The notes beneath the pieces are model-generated. The model was not told the DNA's origin, did no database searches, and worked only from the letters and a program-made list of their open reading frames with translations. A program made the translations under genes and the position numbers. From the NCBI RefSeq assembly GCF_958298935.1, contig NC_084935.1:258001-322000 (forward strand): a DNA stretch of 64,000 bases, given 5' to 3'. The DNA is from Phragmites australis (Eukaryota; Streptophyta; Magnoliopsida; Poales; Poaceae). This document shows positions 12,473 through 24,695 of the stretch, piece by piece (within the stretch, counting starts at the first letter, position 1; the number at the start of each line of letters is the position of its first letter).

Positions 12473-13105
12473 TCAACTAGTACCTTTATAGTTTATACTG
12501 CTAGCTCCAACCAAATGCTCATCCGTCAACGGATAGGCCCTCCCGCCGGCGCGCTTCTGGGCGGTTCGCGCCAGCGACTGCAGGTTGCACTTGACGATGG
12601 TGTCCACGAACACGCGCGTGTTCCCGGCCGGCACGTCCACCACGTACGACTCCACCACCACCGTCGCCCCGTGGGACGGGTGCACCGTCGTCACCGACCG
12701 GTAGTTCCGCAGCCGGTGCTCCCCTCCCAGCACCCGGAAGCTCAGCACATGCCGCTCGTTGTCCAGGATCTCCAGTCGCTCGCGGCTCGACGCCGCGGGG
12801 AGGCCCGACACCACGCGCACCTCCCAGAGCGTGCCCACGCCGCCGTCCCCGGCCAGCAGCGCGCAGCTGCGCACGAACCGCTTGTACGCCTGCGGCTGGT
12901 CGAACCGCCGCACCACCGACCACACTGCCTCCGCGGGGGCTGACACGTGCTGCACCACCGCCGAGCAGCACCGGCCCAACGCTGGCGCCGCGTGCTCGTG
13001 GTGCCGCGCCACCTCCGCGTCGTGCTCCCCGCACCTGTGTGCTGACGACGCCAGACGGTGGTGCTGCACGCTGGGCTTCAGCGCCGCGCTGTACGGCGTC
13101 GGCAT
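12473..13105 (-). CDS. PYL: Abscisic acid receptor, PYR/PYL/RCAR family
   Basis: These START-fold proteins bind ABA and then inhibit clade A PP2C phosphatases, releasing SnRK2 kinases in cytosol and nucleus. This is a single 210-residue exon. Features in order are a variable N-terminus, helix and strand [20 protein letters not shown] (about 50-69), the ABA-contacting lysine of AYKRF (Lys75), the gate loop SGLPA (100-104), the latch loop HRL (130-132), and the C-terminal helix [17 protein letters not shown]. The start [10 protein letters not shown] fits family length; an upstream non-ATG extension to 13282 looks like leader sequence. Two oddities are a shortened loop, [10 protein letters not shown], where family members usually carry about three or four extra acidic residues (for example GNSEDDTRMF in PYR1, recalled), and an unusual C-terminal tail after the helix. 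The sequence is most like the PYL4-6 group. Confidence 0.93.
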   Translation of the reverse strand: MPTPYSAALKPSVQHHRLASSAHRCGEHDAEVARHHEHAAPALGRCCSAVVQHVSAPAEAVWSVVRRFDQPQAYKRFVRSCALLAGDGGVGTLWEVRVVSGLPAASSRERLEILDNERHVLSFRVLGGEHRLRNYRSVTTVHPSHGATVVVESYVVDVPAGNTRVFVDTIVKCNLQSLARTAQKRAGGRAYPLTDEHLVGASSINYKGTS

Positions 13106-14200
13106 CTCTTCTCTCGTCGGCTGCTCCTTGCTTGGCTTCGTTTCCTCTTGCTGGTCTTGGCTTCTTGGAATGGCGCGTTGTACGTGGGTTGTTGGGGGCA
13201 AGACGAGGAGGCGAAGCCCGTATATGAGTATAAAACAAAAACGAGAGGCCCATCGATCTGTAATTAATATTGAAATGGCCAATTTGCATCTCTTTTTCTT
13301 TTTCTGCGAGGAGGGCTTAATTTGGCGCCAACTTGTTTCTGTGTGTGTGTGTGTGTTTCATGGAAATATGGAATTGGCCAAGTTGTTGCTGCAGGACGCT
13401 TTGCTAAACTTTGAAGAGGGAGGGAGGGAGGAAGCTCAAAGCTGTTGGTGTGATCGCCTGCCTCTGTCTGGTCATCGATCGCCTGCCTGTGTCCAGTTCG
13501 TAGGCTAGGTACAACAGTTGCCGATCTGTAGATGAATGAATATACTGTAATCAACACGGCCGACAAAGTCGCAGCGTAAAATTGGGCAACTTGTGTAGTG
13601 TCAGATATGGTGTGGCCTCGGAAGTCGGAATGGATGCCGATTGCCCCAAGCGGTGCCGCTTGGCGTCATCCACTTGGATTGCTTGCTCCGGCTGTCTCCT
13701 CTCCTCTCTAAACTATGCATGCCAGCATTACTATTAATTCCATGTGTGCTGCTTTGACCGCACGAGCCTCACACAGTTGTACTTATTCTACTGTTAATTC
13801 CATTAGTTTAGCAGACCAAATCTGGGCTTCAAAGCAAACGGCTCCTAAATTGTGCGGGCAGGGTCAAAATTTAGCTGGGTACCTTGGGTAGTGATCCAAA
13901 CAGCCCCTAGAAATTTCGAGCACTGGAGGATCTGGCAACCGCATAGATTGACAGAACTGGTTGAGGGAGGTTTTCCTGGAGAAAGCAGTAGAATATACTA
14001 CTGCTTGACAGAGTGGCCAAACCTGTGGTTAGTATTTCTGCAAGATGCAAAGGAGTGGATTAAAGAAGGGTGCATTCTTGACAAAGATTACCATAGATTG
14101 ACTTCTGTTACAGAAAAGAATAACAATACAATCTTTCCACCCACGCATTCAGATGATAGCAAACTCCAAGATCAATAATAGTAGATACAAGAAAATTGAA
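13106..14200. other. PYL upstream region and spacer
   Basis: The part next to 13105 should be the PYL promoter and leader. It includes a (TG)n run near 13340. No canonical TATA box in the right orientation was found. Around 13850-14180 a short frame on the plus strand has no recognisable domain. Confidence 0.35.
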
Positions 14201-14215
14201 TGGAGCAGCTTGCTT

Positions 14216-15500
14216 TCAAGTTGGAAAGCACGGAGCTCCATTATACGAGCCAAGGGTCTGAAACAAACGCACTATTTTTAGCCATGTTGCCGTTCCTCTT
14301 TCAGAACAACATAAACCAAAATTTCCCATGCACACAAACAATATCGTAAGGGAAAAGAAAATTCCCTTGGAATCTTGCTTTTTTTCCGGAACCCTTCTAG
14401 CTGATCTTGATGATTGGATCAGCTTGAACACTTCCCTCGCCATGCATCCTTGCGATGTTTTCAGCTTCATGTTCCGGTTCTTGGGAGTAAAGATGAGCAT
14501 CGTCGCCTGAACGCCCTCTAGCAGCATTTACTTGTGCTGACCAGCTTGCAGACATGGCCAATAACGAAGAAAGGCACAAGCACAACATATAATCTTAGTA
14601 GAAGATCTAACTGGTTTGTTATAAAAAACAACTCTATTTCTCAATCTCCAAATTGCCCAGACTATAACAGCTAAGCCTATCATATAAAGATTTTCTCCTC
14701 CAGAGAGAAAATGTTTGAGCCAAACAAAGTACTGGGTTATGTTAGCTGGTCTCCAGTTGGCCCCCATCACCATCCCAACTAAACTTCAGATAAATTTAGC
14801 CATGGCACATTCAAAAAATAAATGGTTGATACTCTCTGATTCACAACAGAACATGCATTTGGGATCCTCCTTCCAAATCCTTCTAAGCAAATTATCTTTA
14901 GTGAGAATGTTATTTTGAAAAACCAACCACATGAATATCTTAATTTTCAAAGAAAGTTTGGCTTTTCATATTATCTTATACTGCACAGTATTTAGGTTTC
15001 TACACATATATTTGTATATTGATTTCATTAAAAACATCCCAGAGCTCTCCCAATTCTAAATGGGCTTGTTCTGCTAAGGGGACAGAGCACATGTCATTAG
15101 TGCATCTTTTAATCTTCTTAGCTGGTCTTGCAGGCCTTCATTAAGCCATCTTCTATAAGGGAAATTCCAATGTTTAGAGACAGCGTCAGCAACAGTCATA
15201 TATTGGTCATTGCAAATCTCAAACAGGCTTTTAAATTTATCAATGAAAGCTACTTCACCACACCAGACATCTCTCCAAAAGTCAGAGTTCTTGCCATTTC
15301 CAACTTTCATTTTTCTGCCTGCGAGATAGAAGTCCTTGATCTTGACTAAATCATTCCACACAGTGGATTGATTAGGTTTAATTTTTAATTGGGAGACACA
15401 TTTGCCTTTGGTATATTTTTTCTCAACAATCTGCTGCCACATGCCGTTTTCATTTTCAAGTTTCCACCATCATTTGCACAAAAGACTGATATTCAGTTTT
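14216..15500 (-). mobile_element. Decayed LINE (reverse-transcriptase zinc-binding end)
   Basis: Minus-strand frames encode the C-terminal region of plant L1-type ORF2. One piece (15442-15074) reads VGNGKNSDFWRDVWCG, typical of the segment after the reverse transcriptase. About 14840-14930 gives a zf-RVT motif (CMFCC, then NHLFFEC). A further piece (14773-14528) contains VIVWAIWRLRNRVVF. The frame is broken, including a stop where a tryptophan is expected after NHLFFECAMAKFI. It is a truncated, dead copy. Confidence 0.75.
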
Positions 15501-16305
15501 CTGAGATCCTAAATGCTCAATCCACCTTTCACCCGGGGACTGCACACTTTGTCCCATTTGACAAGGTGATATCTTTTTTTAACTTTTCCACCTTACCAAA
15601 AGAATTTTTTCTTAGTTCTGTCAAGTTTTTCCTAAATGGTTTTAGGTAAGAGGTACATATATATATGATATACTAGAAATTAGAACAAGTAGTTAAACAG
15701 GTTGCTACTGATCTTTCACATAGCACTGTGAAAATCTAGAAATTAGAACAAGTAGTTAAACAGGTTGCACCCTTTTGTCTGAAACGAATCGTAGCATAAG
15801 AGGTCATCATCAAGTACTAATAGTAGCGAGCAAATTGGCAGGCCACTTGTACTGGGCCTGGCTAAGGCAGGTGGGCATGACAAGTGGGAGGTGAGGCTCC
15901 CTATCTAAAATAAGAAACTTGATTTTTTTTAAAAAGTAAGAAACTATGCCAACCAGAACATCACACTGCCTTGTTTCCTGCATCATAGTACAATTCTATG
16001 GCCCTCCTGATTCTTCAGAATTTTGTTTTCCTATATGTTTTAGTTGCACCAACCGGGACAAGTGGCGAGGTTAATTTATATTGGACACAAGTGAATAATA
16101 GCTGATACAGAAATGGTGGTTGTATCAATATTGATCTGTTAAATGATCAAGTGGTACATGCTAAAAGACACGGAAATGGACTTGAAGTTGGGCCATGAAT
16201 TAATTTAGTTTGACAGGGATATTTTCGAGTACGAAGGAGACGCAAGCAACTATCCGACAATATCTCGGAAGATAATTTTTTAGTGGCCCAGATGGTAAGA
16301 ATATT

Positions 16306-16322
16306 GGGGGGGGGGGGGGGGG
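16306..16322 (+). repeat. Poly-G run (G17)
   Basis: Seventeen consecutive G after AATATT. This is the second long G homopolymer in the window. Confidence 0.9.
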
Positions 16323-16463
16323 ATGATAAGAGTTCTCTGTTTCCAAGGAATGAGATACTGCTGTACTATCGTGGAAAGGATTCATTTAGAACTTACAAGT
16401 GAGGAATAGACCTCTGCTATCAGCAAACTCTGCCATCAGCAAAACTGAAGGTTGCAACATCTA

Positions 16464-16696
16464 CTCCCTCCATTTCTTTTTTATAGAATGTATTAGGATT
16501 TAAAAAAGTCATCAAAATATACTTTGATCATTAATTTCTCTTACAATATATTATTAATGCTATAAAAACCACTATCTTATTAAAATGGTCTTCTTTTGTA
16601 CACTAAACATGTGCATGATTTGATTAATTGTTGATCAAAATTATACAAAGTTTGACTTTTTTAATCCTAATACGCCCTATTTTTTAACGGAGGGAG
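16464..16696. mobile_element. Stowaway-type MITE (Tc1/mariner)
   Basis: The element is flanked by TA on both sides (16462-16463 and 16697-16698). The terminal inverted repeats start CTCCCTCC and end GGAGGGAG. Subterminal blocks GTATTAGGATT and AATCCTAATAC are inverted copies. It is 233 bp with no coding sequence. It lies about 315 bp beyond the 3' end of the CLASSY-like CDS. Confidence 0.9.
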
Positions 16697-17010
16697 TACC
16701 ATAGAAGGCAACAAATTGCTGCTTCTGAGTTTCAATTTGGTGATACATTTCCAGCACTGGTCATCCATCAAATAGTCACCTAATGCAGACAAGTATCATT
16801 GTTAGGACCAACAGAAAAGCATAAAAGGATCCTGAGATTTTTTGAGTCCTAATGAAAGGGATATTTAGATTTTTCCAGCTAAAATCACCAGATCAGTTAT
16901 ATACTACAGGGGTGATCTTTTGCATAGCAACACACTGCAAGCCTAAGCACGAGAGGGGTTATAAGACATAGTAACCATGTAGGACAGAGGAAAAGGTATT
17001 CTAGCATTTT

Positions 17011-20000
17011 TCAGTCCTGCTTAACTATCATATGGAAAGTTTTGGTCTTATCTTCATCAGCAAGCTCCTTCAGAACTTCGTCATCAATTGCAGTCACACG
17101 GTTTTGCGATGGATCGTCAACGTAACTCCCAAAGAAGACCATTTTTGCAATCCAAGCTTTCCTCCTGTTGCTGTTATATTTATCTTCCTCCCATGTCCCA
17201 GATGCCACAAGAAGGTACACATACACCATTCTCTCCTGGCCAGGCCGGAATGCCCTTGCAATCGCCTGCCTTGTCTTCGAATGGTTCCACTCTGAATCGA
17301 GCATGACCAATCTTGATGCACCGGTCAAACTGATACCCTCGGCACAGGCTGTGGTTGAAGCAATAAGCACCTTCCTATTTCCTTTTCTGTCACCGTTGAA
17401 TTTATCCATGACATCCGAGCGCACAGGCAGCTCTTGATCACCTTGCAGCACTAGGACTTCCTCCCCAAGACGCCATCCAAAGGTAATCTCTATCAGCTTG
17501 ACGAGAAAGTTTATCGGGGACACATTGTGGCAAAATATCAGCACCCTCTCCCCTCTGAATGAGGACTTGTGCAGAAGATCAATCACAAACTTTGCCTTGC
17601 AACCAACAGTGAAGTTTGTCTTGTACTTATCCACTCTAGCTACTTCTGCTGGACTAAAGTAAGTGCTAGCACACTTGGTTGTTTTTATAAGCCAAGGATG
17701 GATAGAAGCAATTGTGGTAAGCAGTTCAACCTCCAGAGGGTATCGGACATTGCCTGACAAGGGCGTTGTTAGTTTTGCCAGTACCTCTTTCTGGATGTCA
17801 GTGGGTTTCATGAAAAGGGTATACACACATATCCCTGGAAGATTGTTCAGCTTTGTCCCTTCAAATGAATCGATGAATCCACGGGTAAGCTTGTTTAATA
17901 AAGAGATGCCATCGATTCTGTCATGTTTGCTGCTCGACTCAATCCTTTGGCCCACTCTTTCCACAAAAATATGCCTCGCCAATGCTTCTTGGTGTTTACC
18001 CGTCCTGCTACGTGTTCCCTTTTCCGATTCTGGAACTAGCGCGGTCATAACATCATTGACAAAACGAGGTCTGGCCAAAGATAAGGTGTTGAAATACTCT
18101 TCAAAGTTGTTCTGAAAGACTGTACCGGACAGCAGTATTCTAAATTCAGTCTTCACCTTCAACAGTAGCTTTCTCAACTTTGATTTGGTGCTTCTTGGGT
18201 TGTGCCCCTCATCAAGAATCAATAGCCCAGGGTTGTTCATCAAAATTTTCGCCATGAAGGCCCGATGCAGCAGTTTTGAGTCTTCTTTAGTAAGCGCTAG
18301 GAAAGACGAGTATGTCATGAGGAGAATGCTTGGGTGCTCATGCCACTTGCATAATTTGTCCAGGCAATCCATAATCCGCATCATTTTCCAGGATGGTCGC
18401 TGAAAGTTCTTCAAAACCGCTTGCGTTTTCGAACTAAGAGTCCCCATTGGGTTGCCTCTTCCATTAGAGTGATGGAGCACATGTAAAGGAAGTGAAATGC
18501 CCCATTTCTCAAACTCTCTCCTCCATGTATGGATTGCAGCTTTTGGAGTAAGGACCAATGGTCGGCTTCTTGGGTGAACTTTCAAGTAACTGACAAGAAA
18601 TGAAATCAGCAGCAGTGTTTTTCCAGCCCCAGGAGTATGCGCAACCACACAGCCACCTCTACAAGCTGTAGAATTATCCATTTCCTCAAGCTGTAATGAT
18701 CCTGCCAAGTTTTTCCATATAAATTCAAACGCTTTCCTTTGGTGAGCAAGTAGCTTTGGTTCAAGATCAGTGATTGAAGTCCACACATTTCCGGATCCCA
18801 TGAATTCTGAGAACTCTGGTGCACAGATTTCAAGAAAAGAAGAGTGAAGGACATGATCATCCTGACAAAAATTGCTCCGTTCAGGCCTCTCGTAGTCCTT
18901 ACCAGTGAACTGCACAGGATGAAAATATGCATCCAGTAAATAATGGGGTCCAAAGTAAAAATAAAGGGAAAAAAAATGCTCGTCTGATTAATAATTTGAA
19001 GCTACCATTGGTGGAAAGATATGCTTTGCCTCAATGCATACAACATTACACAATCTGCAGGTTAGACCAAGTTGCTCATCCAGTATGCAGTCATGATGAC
19101 AGTGTTCATCTACTCTTCTTCCTAAATCAGTATTTCTCTCATGAACAGCTTCTGAATCTGGTATCTGGAAGTCCAAACTTGTTATCGTACAACCACAAAA
19201 ACAAAAAGTAACAGTTTCCAAATAAAGGACATGAAGAAGTAATTTATGGAAGTATGATTGCTTGCCATGGAATTCTAATAAAATTCATTGATCGATGATC
19301 TTGTGGAAAACCTCATTTTACACCATAACAGGAATAGCAGCCAGTCCAAATGATCAAACACAACAAAATATATCTATGGTATAACATGTTTAACATTGAA
19401 AACTAGCTTGTGATGAATAAATTTATGTAAGAGGACATGCAAACTAGTTTTCAGTTCCAGACTTCTAATGATGGGGTTTTCAATTTTATAATCCAGATTG
19501 GGTAAGTAAAATAGCACATGTTAAGGATGTATCCAGTAAAATAAGGTGATTTACTTATTGATGAAATAATTTTTAAAAGATTATTAGAAAAACATAACAC
19601 TCAATGTTTCAAACATAGATTTGTTAGAAATGTTGCATCCCTTTTGTGACTGTACTCGAATGTCTCTTGAGATATCACACTACTATCTGCAGTAATGCCA
19701 TTTTGTACTTTGAACAACGACACCCAGTCACCCACCAATTTATCAATAGCAGGATCGAACTACCTTTAGAAAAAAAAGGGAAACTGTTTGTATGTTCCCA
19801 AACTTAAGCTCATTTCACAAGTAAGTTAAACAACTATAAAAGAAAATCATGCACCTGCTTTTGCTCAAGAAGTGCTAGTGTAGCCAATGAATAATCCATT
19901 TCTTTCCACAGTTCTTCAAGCTCATCCTTCTCCTCTTGACTATGAGCGGACGGCCATGTAAAATCTTCTTCTCGGTAAGCATGTCCACTGCAATTCAGCA

Positions 20001-21762
20001 TCTGGACATCTAACTCAAAGTCAGAATCTTTCTCCATTTCACTCTGGATATTTCCAATGCATTGGTCTATCATTTGCTTGTACTCTCTTTCGCGCATGTG
20101 TTTCTTTCTTTTCCTACCCCTCTTTTGGCAGAATGCTGGTTCACTATTGGCATCTATGCTGCGAGATGAAGTAAATGACTTCGGTCGGAATGATGAAGCC
20201 GGATGATTGCACTTCTCTTTATTCTTCGCAGGTGTATGTGGAATGTGAGAATCTGGACATCCTTGCTCTGTCGTGCTGTTCTCAATTTCCACAAAGTTTG
20301 GTTTTTCCTTCTTAGGCAAAGAGCATTGAGTTGTTTTCGTTGGGTTCTTCTGCTGGCCTTCCATGGGGCTTGGGTATTCGTTGACCGTGAAAGACCTGAA
20401 AACTGTTTGCTTCCCTTTGGCATTTCCTAGCACATCTTCATCGCTTGATTCTCCCTGCATCAGTGAATCCCAACTCATAGCTCTCTGTGAACTGTCATTC
20501 TTGGTGGATGATGCATTTTCCTCTTTCTTCTTGTAGGTTCGATTGAAATTAGGTGCATCGTAACTAGTAAAGCGGTCCGGTTGAGTTTTCAGACGCTTTG
20601 AGCGTCTCAAGTCGACATGCTCATGCAAGATTTCAACATCTTGTGCACTATCCAATTCACCCTTCACAGTGATACACCCATCTTCTGTGAGATTGTGTTT
20701 CTTAACACGAATGATGGGAACTGTTCTGATCCTTGGGCGTAAAGCCTCATCACGTGGTTGGAATGATATTATCTCCATGTTCTTGCCAAAACCTGGTGGT
20801 ATGCTCATGGAATCAACACTATACCGTGCTCGGTCTCCTTTGATGATTTGATAAATGATCTTTCCTTCTACCACCTTGATGTTGAATTCCATTCCCCTCA
20901 GGCTAGACAAAACTATCAGGTATGTAACTTCTGCGGAGAATCTAGCACTTAACAGCTTGCTTCTATTGTGATGGAAGCAATCCTCTGAAGAATTCCATTG
21001 CACGCTTCCATCTTGGAGCTCCTCAGATTGGAGCTTTTGCAAGATGAAAACATGGCCTATTGTCGCTACCTCGGTTATTCTATCGGTTATCACTTTTTCT
21101 TTACTGCCTGGACACTGATCTTTGTAGAAAATAACAGCAAACAAGCAGAGACACCGATCTGTGTGATGATTTCTCTTGATTTTGATGAGCCTTGCATCAT
21201 GACATAATAGTACCTGCAGGTATAAGAGAACAAAGTGGTTGTGAGATGATGCTACAAAATGACATGGATACACAAAAAATTATTCAGTAGCTATCTATAC
21301 TGACATCACAATAGACATGTGGAAGATGTAACAAAGTGAACTTCTAAATTATACAAAACAAATAGTTAAGCGCCATACAGAAGATTGTGTTTCTCCTCTG
21401 GAAGTTGCTTGCCATACACAGACATCAGAACCTGGTTTGAGAACATGTGAGCAATCAAAGCAAGTTGCCCTTCTCGAATGTAAGCGCAGATAGTCCCCAC
21501 CAACATTATGCTCGACCGTGGATCCAGAGTGGACAAAATTAACAAATAGACCACCATTCCTTATCCTTACAGAATTAACTCCATGCCATGACCCGTTATG
21601 AAATGCCTCAAATGCTGCATACAAAGGATAGATTCCAAGTATTTGTCAGTGATGTTTGCGAGGTAACAGCCATGCTGGCACAACGGATACGGCTATTGAA
21701 ACATATTACTTACGAATTGCACCAATGGGATGGCTAAGGTGGCCTGTGGATCCCTTGAGCAT
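17011..21762 (-). CDS. CLSY1: SNF2 chromatin remodeller, CLASSY1/2-like
   Basis: CLASSY proteins recruit RNA polymerase IV and so direct siRNA production for DNA methylation in the nucleus. Five exons were assigned: 21762-21714, 21614-21379, 21213-19855, 19164-19006 and 18909-17011. All are GT-AG and in phase, giving 1233 residues (Arabidopsis CLSY1 is about 1250, recalled). The 49-bp first exon encodes MLKGSTGHLSHPIGAI and joins at PFEAFHNGSW, matching the conserved CLSY1 N-terminus. A cysteine/histidine-rich linker (HCHHDC, then CRLC) precedes the ATPase. ATPase motifs are HTPGAGKT (about 692-699), DEGH (834-837), ACAEGISLTGASR and QAIARAFRPGQ. A basic stretch, LRRSKRLK, lies in the middle region. 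Maize RMR1 and rice FEM belong to the other CLSY branch; the N-terminal match points to CLSY1/2. The gene looks intact. Confidence 0.9.
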
Positions 21763-23032
21763 TTTGTCAGTAATATTACTTGAACCACATGATCACAAAG
21801 TGAAGTGCCTGCTGAGCAGAACATAGACAAAGTTCACTTGACACCGAAAAGGAATTCTGGAGACGGTAAGCTGTATCTCCAGAGGCAATGCAACTTTGTT
21901 TACTGATGGCAGTAATTATGTGAGAAGATACATCCTTTTTTGTTTTCAGAAATAAAGATTATTATGCCAGAAGCACTTTTCCTTAAGCAAATGCATTGGC
22001 AGAGTTATGCGAGATCTTGTATCCTACAGCCTAAAATCAATCCACTAGACCAGTTAAATTTTTCTGCTGACTCCATCTTTCTTCCCCATGCAGGCTCAAT
22101 AAGCACTACATATCCTAGTCCAAAGTTTCCACATTACGGTAAAAATCAGGACCGCGGTTCATTAGAAACTTGTGGCACAACCGCACAAGGATCGTATACA
22201 TGCAAGTAACAAAAGAGCGTTATGGTCTTATTTGCAGGCAGCATTGATCCATTGAAGAGATAGAAACAGTAACTACAAAGCTACACCGACTTGTCAGCAC
22301 TTTTTCTTAATAAAAAAAAAAATCCTTTACAGCTTGCTATTGTTCTAAACCCACCCCTCCTCTAATTATATTGACCAAGAATGGAGCACTTTGCAAGAAC
22401 AAATAGGGTTTGATACGCCACAGCAAAGTAAAGATAATGCAGAAGAAAACCCACACCTAGAACAATCCATCCAAGAAAAGAAATCCAAAGTGTGGACGGA
22501 TTTCCCCTCCCCACCAGTCTTAAGGAGGAAGACGAGTGGCTGCTTCAAGTGAAATGAACAGTTAGTTCCCTTGAGGTGCTGATTTGGGGGAGGAGTGGAT
22601 GAAGAGGGAGAGAAGAGCACATTGAAATGGCACCCTGCCTGCCTCGAGAAGCGAGCACTTGTTTCTCTCTCTGTTTGCGGCGAATCTTATGGAGCTTCCC
22701 ATCCACTTTGGCTGTAAGTCGCACAAATAAATAAATACTCCAGAGCAGTAGAGTAGGAAGCTTTTAATACCTCACCTTGACTTGACATACATAACCAGTC
22801 GTCTCCAACTTTTGACAATGGTTGCACCAGGAATCATCGAATCGCCCGTCAGCCTCCTCCTCCTCCTCCGCCTGTTGCGCCTCTATAGAGATTATTCGAA
22901 GGGATGACACTCCAGCAAGAGCTACAACTCTACAGAGATTGATTAAAGCTTCCTCAGTTCAGAGCAGGCTACAAAATAAATAGCTCCAGAAAACGTACGA
23001 TTCTACTCCAAAGATAAAAGGTAACAAAACAA
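21763..23032. other. CLASSY-like upstream region with possible extra exon
   Basis: This should hold the promoter and 5' UTR of the CLASSY-like gene. On the minus strand at about 22775-22945 there is an open stretch ending with a good splice donor (CAAG/GTGAGG). It includes the peptide DSWCNHCQKLETTGYVCQ, with a CxxC and a further cysteine. It may be a 5' UTR exon, part of another transcript, or chance. I found no frame-consistent join to the downstream start codon. Confidence 0.25.
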
Positions 23033-23453
23033 TTAAGCAGTAATGAAGCTTGTCCGACGACTACGTGTGGGTAGGCAGCATCCACAATGCTTGTCTAGAC
23101 CTCCATCGTCGAGGTCCTGCACCTTCTCTGTCCTGTCTTTGACGATGAATATCTTGAAGCATTCGTTCCATGGATACGGCACGTAGACGCGGTTCCGCTG
23201 GAGTCCGCATTCATCCGCCGAGCGTGAAAGCGCCAAAGTACCACGACGACAGCAATATATATGTCGACAAGTCCTCCTCCGGTAGATGTGGCAACAGGAT
23301 CTTGTTGTCATGGGCCCAGCCCAGCCCCGCGGCGTCGCCCAGCAGCAGTTGGTCTTCACCTCGTCGACATCGCCGGCCTTCTTCTCCGAGATGCTGAAAA
23401 GGATCGGTTGGTCTGAACCTGTCGCGTGCTTCAACATTCAGACAGCACCTCAA
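23033..23453 (-). pseudogene. DUF295-like gene remnant, frameshifted
   Basis: Plant F-box/DUF295 proteins usually carry a segment like 'LGDRALFLG...SADECGLRGNCVYF'. Here one frame gives LLLGDAAGLGWAHDNKILLP and then runs to LSSWYFGAFTLGG. The neighbouring frame picks up at LALSRSADECGLQRNRVYV and continues with PYPWNECFKIFIVKD. A good match therefore needs frame changes near 23330 and 23230, so the copy is probably dead. No F-box was found. The family assignment is from memory of the domain pattern. Confidence 0.45.
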
Positions 23454-24695
23454 GGCTCAAGCTTGTGGATGCTATCCAAGGCACAGCGTAATATGAGTAC
23501 ATAGTCAAAGTGAAACATTCCTAAAAAGTCCTCATCTTTAGTCTGCTGCCACCATCCCGGCGGCTTTGCAAGGGAAATACTCCTAGAACAGGGTCACCCA
23601 AAAAAGGCCAGACATTCCGGTTGCTTCGACAACGTTACAAACCTGTGATGTGGGCCCCATTACTGTCAATCAGAAATGTGCCTTTAGTTGAGGGCACACA
23701 GGTGCATAGAGTATGGTGCAGAGACAGTACACGCAACAATGTCGTGCTCATTTTTTTGGAAAAAAAATAACAATGTTTTGTTCAGACAAAGAGAAAGGCA
23801 TATGTACCTGTAGAGCAACTGCCATTACCTGAATCTGACATTCTGATCACGATGATCCTATCAGCAAGTTACTTCATCTTGCCACATCTATAGCCACAAA
23901 CAGATAAAAGCGTTTCATCTCCACGGTGCAGATACAGAAAAACTTAGGTACCACATGCATGGGGTTTGCTTTCCACAAGACTGAGTACTGGAGGTCACAA
24001 GCGGACATAGGTTAGGCAAATGTCACATTAAGACATACAGTTACTGCATGCGCATTACTTTAGATCTATTCCCAGTTTTATTATTAAGAGAAACCGGAGG
24101 AGTCTTGCCCTTCGATCTGAAAACATACAGTGCCAATGCATGGCCTCAATTTCTGAAACATTGAAAAACATAGTAACATGCAAACTGGTATGCACATATC
24201 TGCCAATCCAGCTACCTGTCATTACATATCTTTTCCTTTCCTTGACTTCAGTTCAGTTGAGGGGGCGCATGTGGCCTACCCCCACCTCAGGTCACAAGCT
24301 ATTATGCAGAGACAGCACACACAAGAATGCTGGTACGCACATGATAGCACTAAGTGGAACTAGAAGAATCAAGTTGTGTAAATCTCGTGATGAATGAAAT
24401 TACAATATTCACTGCTGAAATGAATCAGTTGCTCAATAATAACAATTGCAAGCCACAATAAGTTTCGTTGCGAATGCAACTACCTGTCATTACATTCTTT
24501 TCCTTTCCTTGACTCCTTTTATCCTCCTAACTACAGATTCTTCTAACAACATAAAACAATTCAATTTTTGGATCGTTACGCTTACAGGAAAAACGAATAA
24601 AACATGAAAATAAAATATGTAGCCAAAACCTTTTGTCATCTGTAGTTGAACTCTATCTGCAACAATTCAGACAGCCTATACCAGATTGCCAATCT
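23454..24695. other. Spacer with local repeats
   Basis: Several short blocks recur here. CAGAGACAGTACACGCAACAATG at about 23720 resembles CAGAGACAGCACACACAAGAATG at about 24308. CCTGTCATTACAT followed by CTTTTCCTTTCCTTGACT occurs at about 24218 and 24482. No gene was recognised. The right part is the 3' flank of the methyltransferase-like gene. Confidence 0.5.

Noticed and set aside
13106..13282. N-terminal extension of the PYL frame to 13282
   Set aside because: It begins at a TTG codon, reads as low-complexity leader, and family proteins start near [10 protein letters not shown].
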